Shown in pieces: positions 1-5,931 of a DNA stretch of 8,679 bases. The DNA is taken from assembly GCA_017694255.1 (NCBI GenBank), contig JADINC010000071.1:1-8679 (forward strand), read 5' to 3'. Source of the stretch: Candidatus Enterousia avistercoris. GTDB taxonomy: Bacteria; Pseudomonadota; Alphaproteobacteria; Rs-D84. A program made the translations under genes and the position numbers. Below the pieces are notes generated by a model that worked only from the letters and a program-made list of their open reading frames with translations, made no database searches and had not been told where the DNA came from. How positions within the stretch are numbered: position 1 is the first letter of the stretch; every line of letters starts with the position of its first letter.

Positions 1-19
1 TTCAATTACTGATTGAACT

Positions 20-1636
20 TTATTTATCATTTTCACTGTTCACCGAATAATAATATTCTAATTTTTCATGGTCATAATCTTCTATGCGCCCATCGGGCAA
101 TACCAACATGCGCGTAATACCGATTTGTTCAACAAATTCCGGATTATGGCTGACCACTATAATCGTGCCAGCAAAATCATGAAAATTATCGCCAATTATC
201 ATTTGCGTTTCTGGATCCAGGTGATTTGTTGGTTCGTCCAATATTAATAAATTTGCCCGCCGCAATAATAATTTACATAATGCCACACGCGCCCGTTCCC
301 CGGGCGATAACACCCCGACAAGCTTGAACACATCCGTACCAAAGAACAAAAAATTTGCCAATGCCGCGCGTAATTGCAAATCTGTATATTCCGACCCAGA
401 TACATTTTCTAATACTGATTTATTTAAATCTAATTGCTCTAATTCCTGGGCATAATATGCAATATCGGTTTTAGGATTTATATCTATTATACCGCGTTCA
501 GGCGTCAAAAATCCCATTATCAGTTTTAACAATGTTGACTTGCCCGCCCCATTTTCACCAACAATTAAAAACCGTTCACCACCAGTAATATGAAACGACA
601 AATTACGATATAACAGTTTTTTGCCCGGATACCTAAACCACAGATTATCCACCATTATTGGGAATCGCGCCCCATCATGCAATGGCGCCAAATTCATTTT
701 TACTTTTTTATATTCCGCATCACGCACGGTCCTGTGTTCCATTAATTTTTTCAGTTGTGCCGCGCGTGTATGTCCAGCCTTTTTAATACTGTGATTTGTT
801 GGACTGGCGGCATTTGCGCGTGCAACGAATTCAGATAAATGCTTTATCTGCCTGTTTTCTGATTCTATTTTCGCCTGTTGCCGTACGCGCATTTGTGCAA
901 TTTTATTTTTATAATCATCATAATTTCCATCAATCAGCGTTATTTTATGCGTTGTTTTATCAACAAATAAAATTTTTGAAACAATTTTATTTAAAAAATC
1001 TGTATCATGGCTGATAATCAGAACACTGCCTTTATAGTGCTTTAAATAATCACAAACGAATTCACGACTGGCCGCATCCAGATGATTTGTTGGTTCGTCC
1101 AGCAATAAAATATCTGACACAGAATATAACAGACGTGCAAATGCAACCTTGGACTTTTGCCCACCAGACAAATCAGATATACGCATATCAACCAAATTAC
1201 CCAATTGCATATTTTCAATTATATTCAGCATTGCAGACTCGGCATTATATACATCGTAATAATCCAGTCTTTCTTGAATTTGTGATATTTTATTTTGGAT
1301 ATTTTCATCATCTGGCGAATTTGCCAATGCAACATATAAATCATTTAACTCAGATTCCAACCGTGCAATCGGGCGCGCGGTGCAAATAAAATCCCAAACT
1401 GTTTCATCTGGATTTTTTATTTCAATCTGCTGTGGTAAATATCCGATATTTGCACCACCCGTATCAATAAATCCGGCATCTGGGACAATTTGCCCCAACA
1501 TAATTTTAAACAGTGTTGTTTTTCCTGCACCATTAACGCCAACAATACCAACCTTTGCCCGTGCTGGCATATTAAACCCGGCACCATCATATACAACATT
1601 TGTTCCAAAAGATAAAGTCAGATTTTCTGCACGCAT
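20..1636 (-). CDS. ABC-F family ATPase (ribosome-associated translation factor)
   Basis: A 538-residue protein with two ABC ATPase domains in tandem and no membrane segments, the layout of ABC-F proteins (EttA/Uup/YbiT type), which act on ribosomes in the cytoplasm rather than in transport. Domain 1 has Walker A GVNGAGKTT (33-41), signature LSGGQ (156-160) and Walker B LLLDEPTNHLD (177-187). The linker, about 188-325, is rich in Lys, Arg and Gln, as expected for the P-site tRNA interaction motif. Domain 2 has Walker A GENGAGKST (360-368), signature LSPGE (443-447, Pro replacing the usual first Gly) and Walker B LILDEPTNHLD (464-474), with a switch SH at 496-497. The ATG at 1636 is preceded by an in-frame TAA and has no visible Shine-Dalgarno. 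The gene stands alone, divergent from the lipoprotein gene. The subfamily, and whether it is housekeeping or gives antibiotic protection, cannot be settled from sequence alone. Confidence 0.95.
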   Translation of the reverse strand: MRAENLTLSFGTNVVYDGAGFNMPARAKVGIVGVNGAGKTTLFKIMLGQIVPDAGFIDTGGANIGYLPQQIEIKNPDETVWDFICTARPIARLESELNDLYVALANSPDDENIQNKISQIQERLDYYDVYNAESAMLNIIENMQLGNLVDMRISDLSGGQKSKVAFARLLYSVSDILLLDEPTNHLDAASREFVCDYLKHYKGSVLIISHDTDFLNKIVSKILFVDKTTHKITLIDGNYDDYKNKIAQMRVRQQAKIESENRQIKHLSEFVARANAASPTNHSIKKAGHTRAAQLKKLMEHRTVRDAEYKKVKMNLAPLHDGARFPIMVDNLWFRYPGKKLLYRNLSFHITGGERFLIVGENGAGKSTLLKLIMGFLTPERGIIDINPKTDIAYYAQELEQLDLNKSVLENVSGSEYTDLQLRAALANFLFFGTDVFKLVGVLSPGERARVALCKLLLRRANLLILDEPTNHLDPETQMIIGDNFHDFAGTIIVVSHNPEFVEQIGITRMLVLPDGRIEDYDHEKLEYYYSVNSENDK

Positions 1637-1658
1637 GCCAAAATTTTATGAAAATTTG

Positions 1659-1687
1659 TTTTTATAGCAAGCATTTATTGCTATAAT
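1659..1687 (+). promoter_or_regulatory. Putative promoter of the lipocalin-like lipoprotein gene
   Basis: A consensus -10 TATAAT sits at 1682-1687; the -35 region (1659-1664, TTTTTA, 17-bp spacer) is weak, which suggests either an activator or reliance on the -10. The start would be near 1694. AGGAG (1696-1700) then lies almost at the 5' end of the message, 10 nt before the ATG. Confidence 0.55.
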
Positions 1688-1690
1688 TAA
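1661..1690 (-). promoter_or_regulatory. Putative promoter of the ABC-F gene
   Basis: On the minus strand a -10 TATAAA (plus-strand 1661-1666) follows a weak -35 TTAATT (1685-1690) with an 18-bp spacer. Transcription would start near 1654, leaving a leader of about 18 nt without a Shine-Dalgarno. The -10 lies inside the left arm of the palindrome and overlaps the -35 of the divergent promoter, so the two promoters probably cannot be occupied at once. Confidence 0.45.
1662..1686. promoter_or_regulatory. Palindrome covering both divergent -10 elements (candidate operator)
   Basis: TTATAGCAA (1662-1670) and TTGCTATAA (1678-1686) are perfect 9-bp inverted arms separated by 7 nt. Each arm contains most of the -10 of one divergent promoter. 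The length and the roughly 16-bp centre-to-centre arm spacing would suit a dimeric regulator. The symmetry could also arise simply from two back-to-back -10 boxes, but the shared GCAA/TTGC part is not needed for that. Confidence 0.4.
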
Positions 1691-1710
1691 CACACAGGAG
1701 AAAAAGAATT

Positions 1711-2043
1711 ATGAAAAAATTACTATCTGTTTTATTTGCTTTATTTTTAATTGCATGCACCAACCCAGACATATCCGGCACATGGACCCAACCCGTGCCA
1801 AATATGCCAACCATGACCCAAGGATTTATATTAAATCCAGACGGCACGGCAAAATCAGTCAACATGGCAACATTGCAATACGAAACATGGACATTAAATG
1901 GCAATGAATTAACAATGACCGGTCGCAGTATTGGCAATGGTCAAACAATTGAATTCAGTGAAACATATATACTAGAAAAATTATCACCAGATACACTGGT
2001 ATTGCGAAACGGCGATATGGAATTAACATATACCCGCCAATAA
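1711..2043 (+). CDS. Lipocalin-like lipoprotein
   Basis: A 110-residue lipoprotein precursor. The N-terminus MKKLLSVLFALFLIAC is a type II signal peptide: two lysines, a hydrophobic stretch and a lipobox LIAC with the lipidated Cys at 16. The mature part has the pattern of the lipocalin-like family described in Pfam as Lipocalin_3: SGTWTQPVP (22-30), then GFILNPDG (38-45), NMATLQYETW (51-60) and SIGNGQTIEF (73-82), followed by short alternating strands. Members are small beta-barrel-like envelope proteins of unknown ligand. The start is supported by AGGAG at 1696-1700 and a TATAAT at 1682-1687. It is monocistronic, with a terminator beginning immediately after its stop codon. Outer-membrane location is likely because residue 17 is Thr, not Asp, but this is an inference. 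Confidence 0.88.
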   Translation: MKKLLSVLFALFLIACTNPDISGTWTQPVPNMPTMTQGFILNPDGTAKSVNMATLQYETWTLNGNELTMTGRSIGNGQTIEFSETYILEKLSPDTLVLRNGDMELTYTRQ

Positions 2044-2069
2044 AAAAACCGCCCATACGGGCGTTTTTT
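2044..2069. terminator. Bidirectional intrinsic terminator
   Basis: CGCCC (2050-2054), loop ATAC, GGGCG (2059-2063), flanked by an A run (2044-2048) and a T run (2064-2069), so it works in either direction. It serves the lipoprotein gene on the plus strand and the virB3-virB4-HEDEH operon on the minus strand, whose last stop codon (2068-2070) overlaps the T run. Confidence 0.9.
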
Positions 2070-2688
2070 ATTCAAAACACTTGCGCAGTGTTTCACCTGT
2101 ATCATGCGCATCCACGCGTTTATTGCGTATTTCTTCGGCGGCCTTGATTTTTTGTTTGACTAATATAACATCTGGATGTGCCTGTAATTCCGTGTTCAGT
2201 TCTGTAATTGCGGCATCAATATCTGATGTATTACGCACAAAAACTGGCGGTATAGAATCAGCCGCAACATATATTGAATCTGTTAATTCTTTTTTAAAAT
2301 CGTCCATAACAGACAGATATGCACGAATATGTTCATCTTCGTGTGATAAAATCGCATTATAAGAACATGTATTTGGTTTATGCCGTATATCAATCTGGAC
2401 CAAGAAATCACTGTATCCCACCACCGCATACACAGATTTCAGTGCGACACAATATCCATCTTCGATATTTGTAATATCTGCTACAATATCGTAATTATCA
2501 ACCATTGTTGCCACGACATTACCATGTAATAAATCCATGTGGCGCAGTGGTTGAACAACTTCCTTGGACCATATTGGTGTTTTCAAATCCACCCGCGGGT
2601 TTAATTTATACGCCAAACAATCATCACCCGCCCATGCCGGCACCGATATTAATAACCAAGACAAGTATATAAATCGTGTTGCATGCAT
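2068..2688 (-). CDS. Exported protein with HEDEH motif, putative zinc metallopeptidase
   Basis: A 206-residue protein with a Sec signal peptide (hydrophobic 6-18, probable cleavage after AWA at 20) and no further membrane segment, so periplasmic or secreted. The segment SHEDEHIRAY (115-124) contains H116-E117-x-x-H120, the zinc-binding HExxH signature; an acidic residue at 134 could be a third ligand, but this is not established. The mature protein has four Cys (24, 80, 108, 204), enough for two disulfides. The C-terminal third (155-195) is helical and charged. The arrangement is reminiscent of DUF922-type predicted secreted peptidases, but I could not assign a family. It is the last gene of the virB3-virB4 operon: its ATG lies 2 nt after the virB4 TAA with no clear Shine-Dalgarno, so it is probably translated by reinitiation. 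A role in cell-wall remodelling or processing for the secretion channel is a guess from this linkage. Confidence 0.7.
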   Translation of the reverse strand: MHATRFIYLSWLLISVPAWAGDDCLAYKLNPRVDLKTPIWSKEVVQPLRHMDLLHGNVVATMVDNYDIVADITNIEDGYCVALKSVYAVVGYSDFLVQIDIRHKPNTCSYNAILSHEDEHIRAYLSVMDDFKKELTDSIYVAADSIPPVFVRNTSDIDAAITELNTELQAHPDVILVKQKIKAAEEIRNKRVDAHDTGETLRKCFE

Positions 2689-2690
2689 TT

Positions 2691-5111
2691 TTATAAATCG
2701 CCCGCCCCTTGCTTTTTCAAGTATTCTGTAACGAACGCATTTCCATATTGCTTATATAATTCTTCGGCCAACAGCACAGATGAACGTCCCGATTCAAACA
2801 GCCGCAACAAATTTCCTAATCCGCCCAATTCAGTATTTAATATAACTGATTCACCTGTGACCGGTCGCGATAATAACACAGCACGTTTTAAATTAGGATA
2901 TGCCTTACCCTGGATAAATGCCATTTCCAGTGGATTTAAATTCCAATATTGATAGTCCGACGCATCAGCCGCCGGATTACGGAAAAACAGTACTGTTTGT
3001 GCCTGGCCGCGAACAACATCCCCAATTCCCAGTTTATCCAACACATTTGCCCGCTGGAATGCGACCATATATGCCTGGCGATTTTTACGTCCTTCTTGCA
3101 GACCCGTTATAAAATTTTCACGGAACATTTTATTTTCCAGCATCGGCGCCGTTTCATCAATCATAATCAGTGATGGATTTCCACCCGACACCGTTATATT
3201 GTTAATTCTGTGTAATATATATGAAATAACCGCCGGGGCCAACGTTTCATCTTGTAAAATATCGGTAAAGTCAAACGTTGTCAGACGTGAATTTAAATCC
3301 AACGTATCTGAATCTTCATTAAAGATATCACCATATTGCAGCGGATCAATCCACTTTTTCAGTTCACTGCGCATATTACCTGCGGATGAAAAACAACTTT
3401 GCCACAGATTTTTCAACAATCTGTCTTTTTCACCCAGATAGTCAAAATTTACCGACACTGCACGTGCAATTTCATCTGCTGAATTTGGATCTGTGGCCCC
3501 CGTAATCATTGCGAACCACCGGCGCAAGAACGCGCGATTTTCCGCTGTATCCGGCATTTTCAGCGGATTTAAATGTGTTTGAAAACTGTCCGCGTTTGCA
3601 TCATTATTTTTTTCTTTTCCGTGCATAGTTATATATTTACCACCCACCGACAGCGTAAATATTTCAGCCCCCTTATTTCTGTCAAAAAAGAACGCCTTTA
3701 ACCGCTGGTGCCGCAATGATTGTGATATCAAGAAACTAAACAATGTTGTTTTACCACCACCCGTGGGTCCAATTGTTAATGTATGTGCCACCGCCGCTGG
3801 TGCCGCAGACACATGGAATTGGAATTGATATGGTGTTCCCTGGGCAGTTGGGAAAATAACCAACGGTCCCGGACCCCAATCACTGTTTGCAACACCGCGT
3901 GGTGTACTGGACATAGGTATACTGATTGCCGCCGTACGTGATAACATTTTAAATCCGCGCGGAAAAGTGTCAAATCCTGGGATTTGTGCAAACCATGAAA
4001 CTTTTGCAGCAAACGTTTCGACCACTGGCGAAACCCCAAAAGACGCAGCAATTTTATTAAATTCATCGATATATTTTTGTAAATCTTCGATGGTTGCACC
4101 AAAGACTATAAACAACGGATAATAATTTACCAGACTTTGATTTCCGGCGATATTTTCGTCCATCGCGCTTTGTGCAACATTAATTTGTTCTTCGGCTGAT
4201 TTTTCGTTTTCTTCGGCGGTTGCACGACGTTGTCTGATAACGTTTTCCACATCTGCGGTTCCCAAAATATTAAAACCATTCATACAAATCATTTCTGTTT
4301 GTATTGTAAAAACAGAATTATAGAAATCTTCGTCCAAATAATCCGGCGACATTTTAAAAGACAACATTGCCGCAAAAGATTGCCGCCCGGCCCCAATATA
4401 CCGAATAATCCCATTATCCAGAAATTCTACATCATCCACCGTCGCCATTTCTGCGATATTCTGATTACATACAATTGGTGCAGGCTTTGTAATCGGCGAT
4501 AAAATTCGTCCAAAGAATTTTGCCATATTATCTGGCGAATCATTGCGCAAAACTGTTGGTTTATATGCGGCCAATATTGTTTCAATATAATTACAATACT
4601 GGTTTAATTTTGCCCGCGCATCATTTCCACGTACTGATATTACAATATAGTAATTATTATTAAAAATACGTAAACCTTGGGCTTTCCATTTATTGTATAT
4701 TTTTTGTAAAACAGGCTGGTCAAATTCATAATTTGTATTTTCACCAACTGCATCGCGTACCATATAGAACCGCAACACAACATTTGGGTCCCGAATTTGA
4801 TTAAACAATTGCGCCCGCAAATCTAAAAATTTTTCACGTGTTGCGTCATCTTGCATACTGGTTTGAACACCATTGACACGATATACACGAATAATACCAC
4901 CATCTGTTAATGTCATAGAATTATCCGTATAAACGGTTTTAAACGACAAATATTGGTAATATTTGCTGTACCCGAATTTAGGGAATATTTTACGTACCAA
5001 TGTCGGCACATATATCATCATTATTATAAAAACCAGAACAACAGCCATTACCAATATAATTGCTGTTATTGGGAATCCACCACCTGCGAAATATTTAAAA
5101 AATCCGTTCAT
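2691..5111 (-). CDS. virB4: VirB4 family type IV secretion ATPase
   Basis: An 806-residue VirB4/TraC-type ATPase, the inner-membrane motor that energises substrate transfer and pilus assembly in type IV secretion. The N-terminal CagE/VirB4 domain spans about 45-430; residues 375-435 (WFAQIPGF onward) are the typical stretch before the ATPase core. Walker A GPTGGGKTT is at 448-456, Walker B LIMIDE at 648-653, and GLQEGRKNRQ (670-679) followed by AFQ matches the conserved region after Walker B. Length is normal for the family. One hydrophobic segment near the N-terminus (about 15-38) predicts an anchored protein, whereas many VirB4 proteins are peripheral. The ATG is 2 nt after the virB3 stop, so translation is probably coupled. 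Base composition resembles the neighbours, which argues against very recent transfer. No other T4SS gene is present in the window. Confidence 0.95.
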   Translation of the reverse strand: MNGFFKYFAGGGFPITAIILVMAVVLVFIIMMIYVPTLVRKIFPKFGYSKYYQYLSFKTVYTDNSMTLTDGGIIRVYRVNGVQTSMQDDATREKFLDLRAQLFNQIRDPNVVLRFYMVRDAVGENTNYEFDQPVLQKIYNKWKAQGLRIFNNNYYIVISVRGNDARAKLNQYCNYIETILAAYKPTVLRNDSPDNMAKFFGRILSPITKPAPIVCNQNIAEMATVDDVEFLDNGIIRYIGAGRQSFAAMLSFKMSPDYLDEDFYNSVFTIQTEMICMNGFNILGTADVENVIRQRRATAEENEKSAEEQINVAQSAMDENIAGNQSLVNYYPLFIVFGATIEDLQKYIDEFNKIAASFGVSPVVETFAAKVSWFAQIPGFDTFPRGFKMLSRTAAISIPMSSTPRGVANSDWGPGPLVIFPTAQGTPYQFQFHVSAAPAAVAHTLTIGPTGGGKTTLFSFLISQSLRHQRLKAFFFDRNKGAEIFTLSVGGKYITMHGKEKNNDANADSFQTHLNPLKMPDTAENRAFLRRWFAMITGATDPNSADEIARAVSVNFDYLGEKDRLLKNLWQSCFSSAGNMRSELKKWIDPLQYGDIFNEDSDTLDLNSRLTTFDFTDILQDETLAPAVISYILHRINNITVSGGNPSLIMIDETAPMLENKMFRENFITGLQEGRKNRQAYMVAFQRANVLDKLGIGDVVRGQAQTVLFFRNPAADASDYQYWNLNPLEMAFIQGKAYPNLKRAVLLSRPVTGESVILNTELGGLGNLLRLFESGRSSVLLAEELYKQYGNAFVTEYLKKQGAGDL

Positions 5112-5113
5112 TT

Positions 5114-5410
5114 TTATGCCGCCAACCTGCCTGGTATTTTCTTTTTTAACAATTGTATTTTTGCCGCCACAATCTGTCCCAACTGTGGTTCACGTTTTGA
5201 AAAAGCCGCCAAAATCATATGTACCACAATAACAGATATTAAAAAATACAGCGGATTAACAAAAGAATCAGTCCCCGAAACAACAAATCCAATAATGAAA
5301 ATAAAGATAAATATTATAAATTGCACAGCAAAATTAATAACCGCCAACGTATAAGGCACATAAAATATGCGTGCTGGATTTGCCAATGCTTTTAATACTT
5401 GTTGCTTCAT
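5114..5410 (-). CDS. virB3: VirB3 family type IV secretion protein
   Basis: A 98-residue inner-membrane protein of the VirB3 family, the small partner of VirB4 in T4SS assembly. It starts with a short cytoplasmic segment containing NPARIFYVPY (11-20), equivalent to the TRPA-x-x-x-GVPY motif of VirB3, then two hydrophobic segments (about 24-45 and 53-70) with NPLYFLI between, and a basic C-terminal tail following KREPQL. Length fits the family. The frame is open up to 5485, but the ATG at 5410 is chosen because the family begins just before this motif, and a purine-rich GGGAGGGGAG (5423-5432) lies 12 nt upstream, a rather long spacing. It heads the operon and is followed directly by virB4, the usual order. 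Confidence 0.85.
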   Translation of the reverse strand: MKQQVLKALANPARIFYVPYTLAVINFAVQFIIFIFIFIIGFVVSGTDSFVNPLYFLISVIVVHMILAAFSKREPQLGQIVAAKIQLLKKKIPGRLAA

Positions 5411-5441
5411 TTTTGGATTAATCTCCCCTCCCGTTGCTTGA

Positions 5442-5470
5442 ATTATAACAATTTCAACAGTTTTCAACAA
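5442..5470 (-). promoter_or_regulatory. Putative promoter of the virB3-virB4 operon
   Basis: On the minus strand, -35 TTGTTG (5465-5470) and -10 TATAAT (5442-5447) are separated by exactly 17 bp. The start would be near 5435, just ahead of the GGGAGGGGAG at 5423-5432. Two tandem copies of the TTTTCAACA box (5451-5459 and 5461-5469) cover the -35 and spacer, so a protein bound there would compete with RNA polymerase; repression is the simplest reading. Confidence 0.65.
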
Positions 5471-5636
5471 GTATAAAAAGCACACCTAAAATTTTGTTAA
5501 AACTGTTGAAAACAAGCATATTTTTCAACAGTTAATTAAACACATTACTTTTTCAACATTTTTAACAAACACCGCAGAAATACTGGAAAAAATTGTTGAA
5601 AACCTGTTAATAAAAAACTAAAAAACGTTTTCAACA
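5451..5636. repeat. Array of TTTTCAACA boxes in both orientations
   Basis: Exact TTTTCAACA occurs at 5461-5469, 5522-5530, 5550-5558 and 5628-5636, its complement TGTTGAAAA at 5504-5512 and 5594-5602, and a one-mismatch copy at 5451-5459. Looser relatives with TAACA are at 5495-5503, 5559-5567 and 5605-5613. Two pairs form inverted repeats: 12-bp arms 5501-5512/5522-5533 with a 9-nt spacer, and 11-bp arms 5593-5603/5627-5637 with a 23-nt spacer. Elsewhere in the window I found only one exact copy, inside virB4 at 3410-3418. Such clustering points to a multi-site binding region for one protein. The box is two mismatches from the DnaA box TTATCCACA, so an origin-type function is possible, but the overlap with the virB3 promoter favours an operator. 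Confidence 0.75.
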
Positions 5637-5637
5637 A

Positions 5638-5701
5638 AACCAACACCCCCTATAACAACAACAAATATTTAATAATTATTTGATTTTTTGTAAAAACTGT
5701 T
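5638..5701. other. AT-rich non-coding stretch beside the repeat array
   Basis: This part of the 320-nt gap between virB3 and rpmJ holds no coding frame. A short C run (5646-5650) is followed by an almost pure A+T segment (about 5661-5681), which then runs into the rpmJ promoter. An AT-rich tract beside a box array is what a DNA unwinding element would look like, but it may be only promoter upstream sequence. Confidence 0.4.
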
Positions 5702-5707
5702 TATAAT
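5680..5707 (+). promoter_or_regulatory. Putative promoter of rpmJ
   Basis: -35 TTGATT (5680-5685) and consensus -10 TATAAT (5702-5707) with a 16-bp spacer; start expected near 5714. The AT-rich sequence directly upstream could act as an UP element, in keeping with a ribosomal protein gene. AAGGA (5720-5724) lies 6 nt before the ATG. Confidence 0.65.
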
Positions 5708-5730
5708 CAGGTCCGTAAAAAGGATCAGAT

Positions 5731-5865
5731 ATGAAATTTTTAAGTTCATTAAAGGCTTGGAAAAAACGCGGTAATGTAAAACAAATTCGCCGTGGTAAAC
5801 AGGTTATATTAATTGACCCTGATAATCCAAAGTTCAAGGCTAAACAGGGCTTCAAGAAAAAATAA
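5731..5865 (+). CDS. rpmJ: 50S ribosomal protein bL36
   Basis: A 44-residue, strongly basic protein. It starts MKFLSSLKAWKKR, continues RRGKQVILID (20-29) and ends with NPKFKAKQG (32-40) and a lysine tail, matching bL36 (compare MKV-x-SSLKS-x-K-x-R and N-x-RFKA-x-QG). bL36 binds 23S rRNA in the large subunit and stabilises its fold. The zinc-ligand Cys and His residues of the C+ form are all absent, as in the C- (YkgO-like) form common in alphaproteobacteria. The section between KKR and RRG is shorter than usual and carries a one-residue shift, so it is somewhat divergent. Start supported by AAGGA with 6-nt spacing. It is monocistronic with its own promoter and terminator. Confidence 0.88.
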   Translation: MKFLSSLKAWKKRGNVKQIRRGKQVILIDPDNPKFKAKQGFKKK

Positions 5866-5898
5866 ATATACATGCATATTTGCGTACGTATTATTTTT

Positions 5899-5923
5899 AT
5901 GTCCGGTATTCCGGGCATTTTTT
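5899..5923 (+). terminator. Intrinsic terminator of rpmJ
   Basis: ATGTCCGG (5899-5906) pairs with CCGGGCAT (5911-5918) in an 8-bp stem including one G-U pair, loop TATT, then a T run to 5923. There is no T run on the other side, so it serves only the plus-strand gene. Confidence 0.85.
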
Positions 5924-5931
5924 ATTAATAT

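Noticed and set aside
1..17. TTCAAT/ATTGAA hairpin just after the ABC-F stop codon
   Set aside because: A 6-bp AT-rich stem with no T run visible before the window edge; too weak to call a terminator.
3410..3418. Single TTTTCAACA copy inside virB4
   Set aside because: An isolated match explained by the codons for a Leu-Leu-Lys-Asn segment; not treated as part of the array.
4953..5354. Plus-strand open frames opposite the virB3/virB4 junction
   Set aside because: Low-complexity Tyr/His/Asn/Ile-rich translations, antisense to VirB3 and the VirB4 N-terminus, with no Shine-Dalgarno or promoter.
5411..5485. N-terminal extension of VirB3 to the ATG at 5485
   Set aside because: It would add 25 residues not seen in the family and would cover the promoter (5442-5470) and the purine-rich ribosome-binding region (5423-5432).
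5451..5637. CRISPR array
   Set aside because: Units are only 9-12 bp, lie in both orientations and have irregular spacing; no cas genes are nearby.
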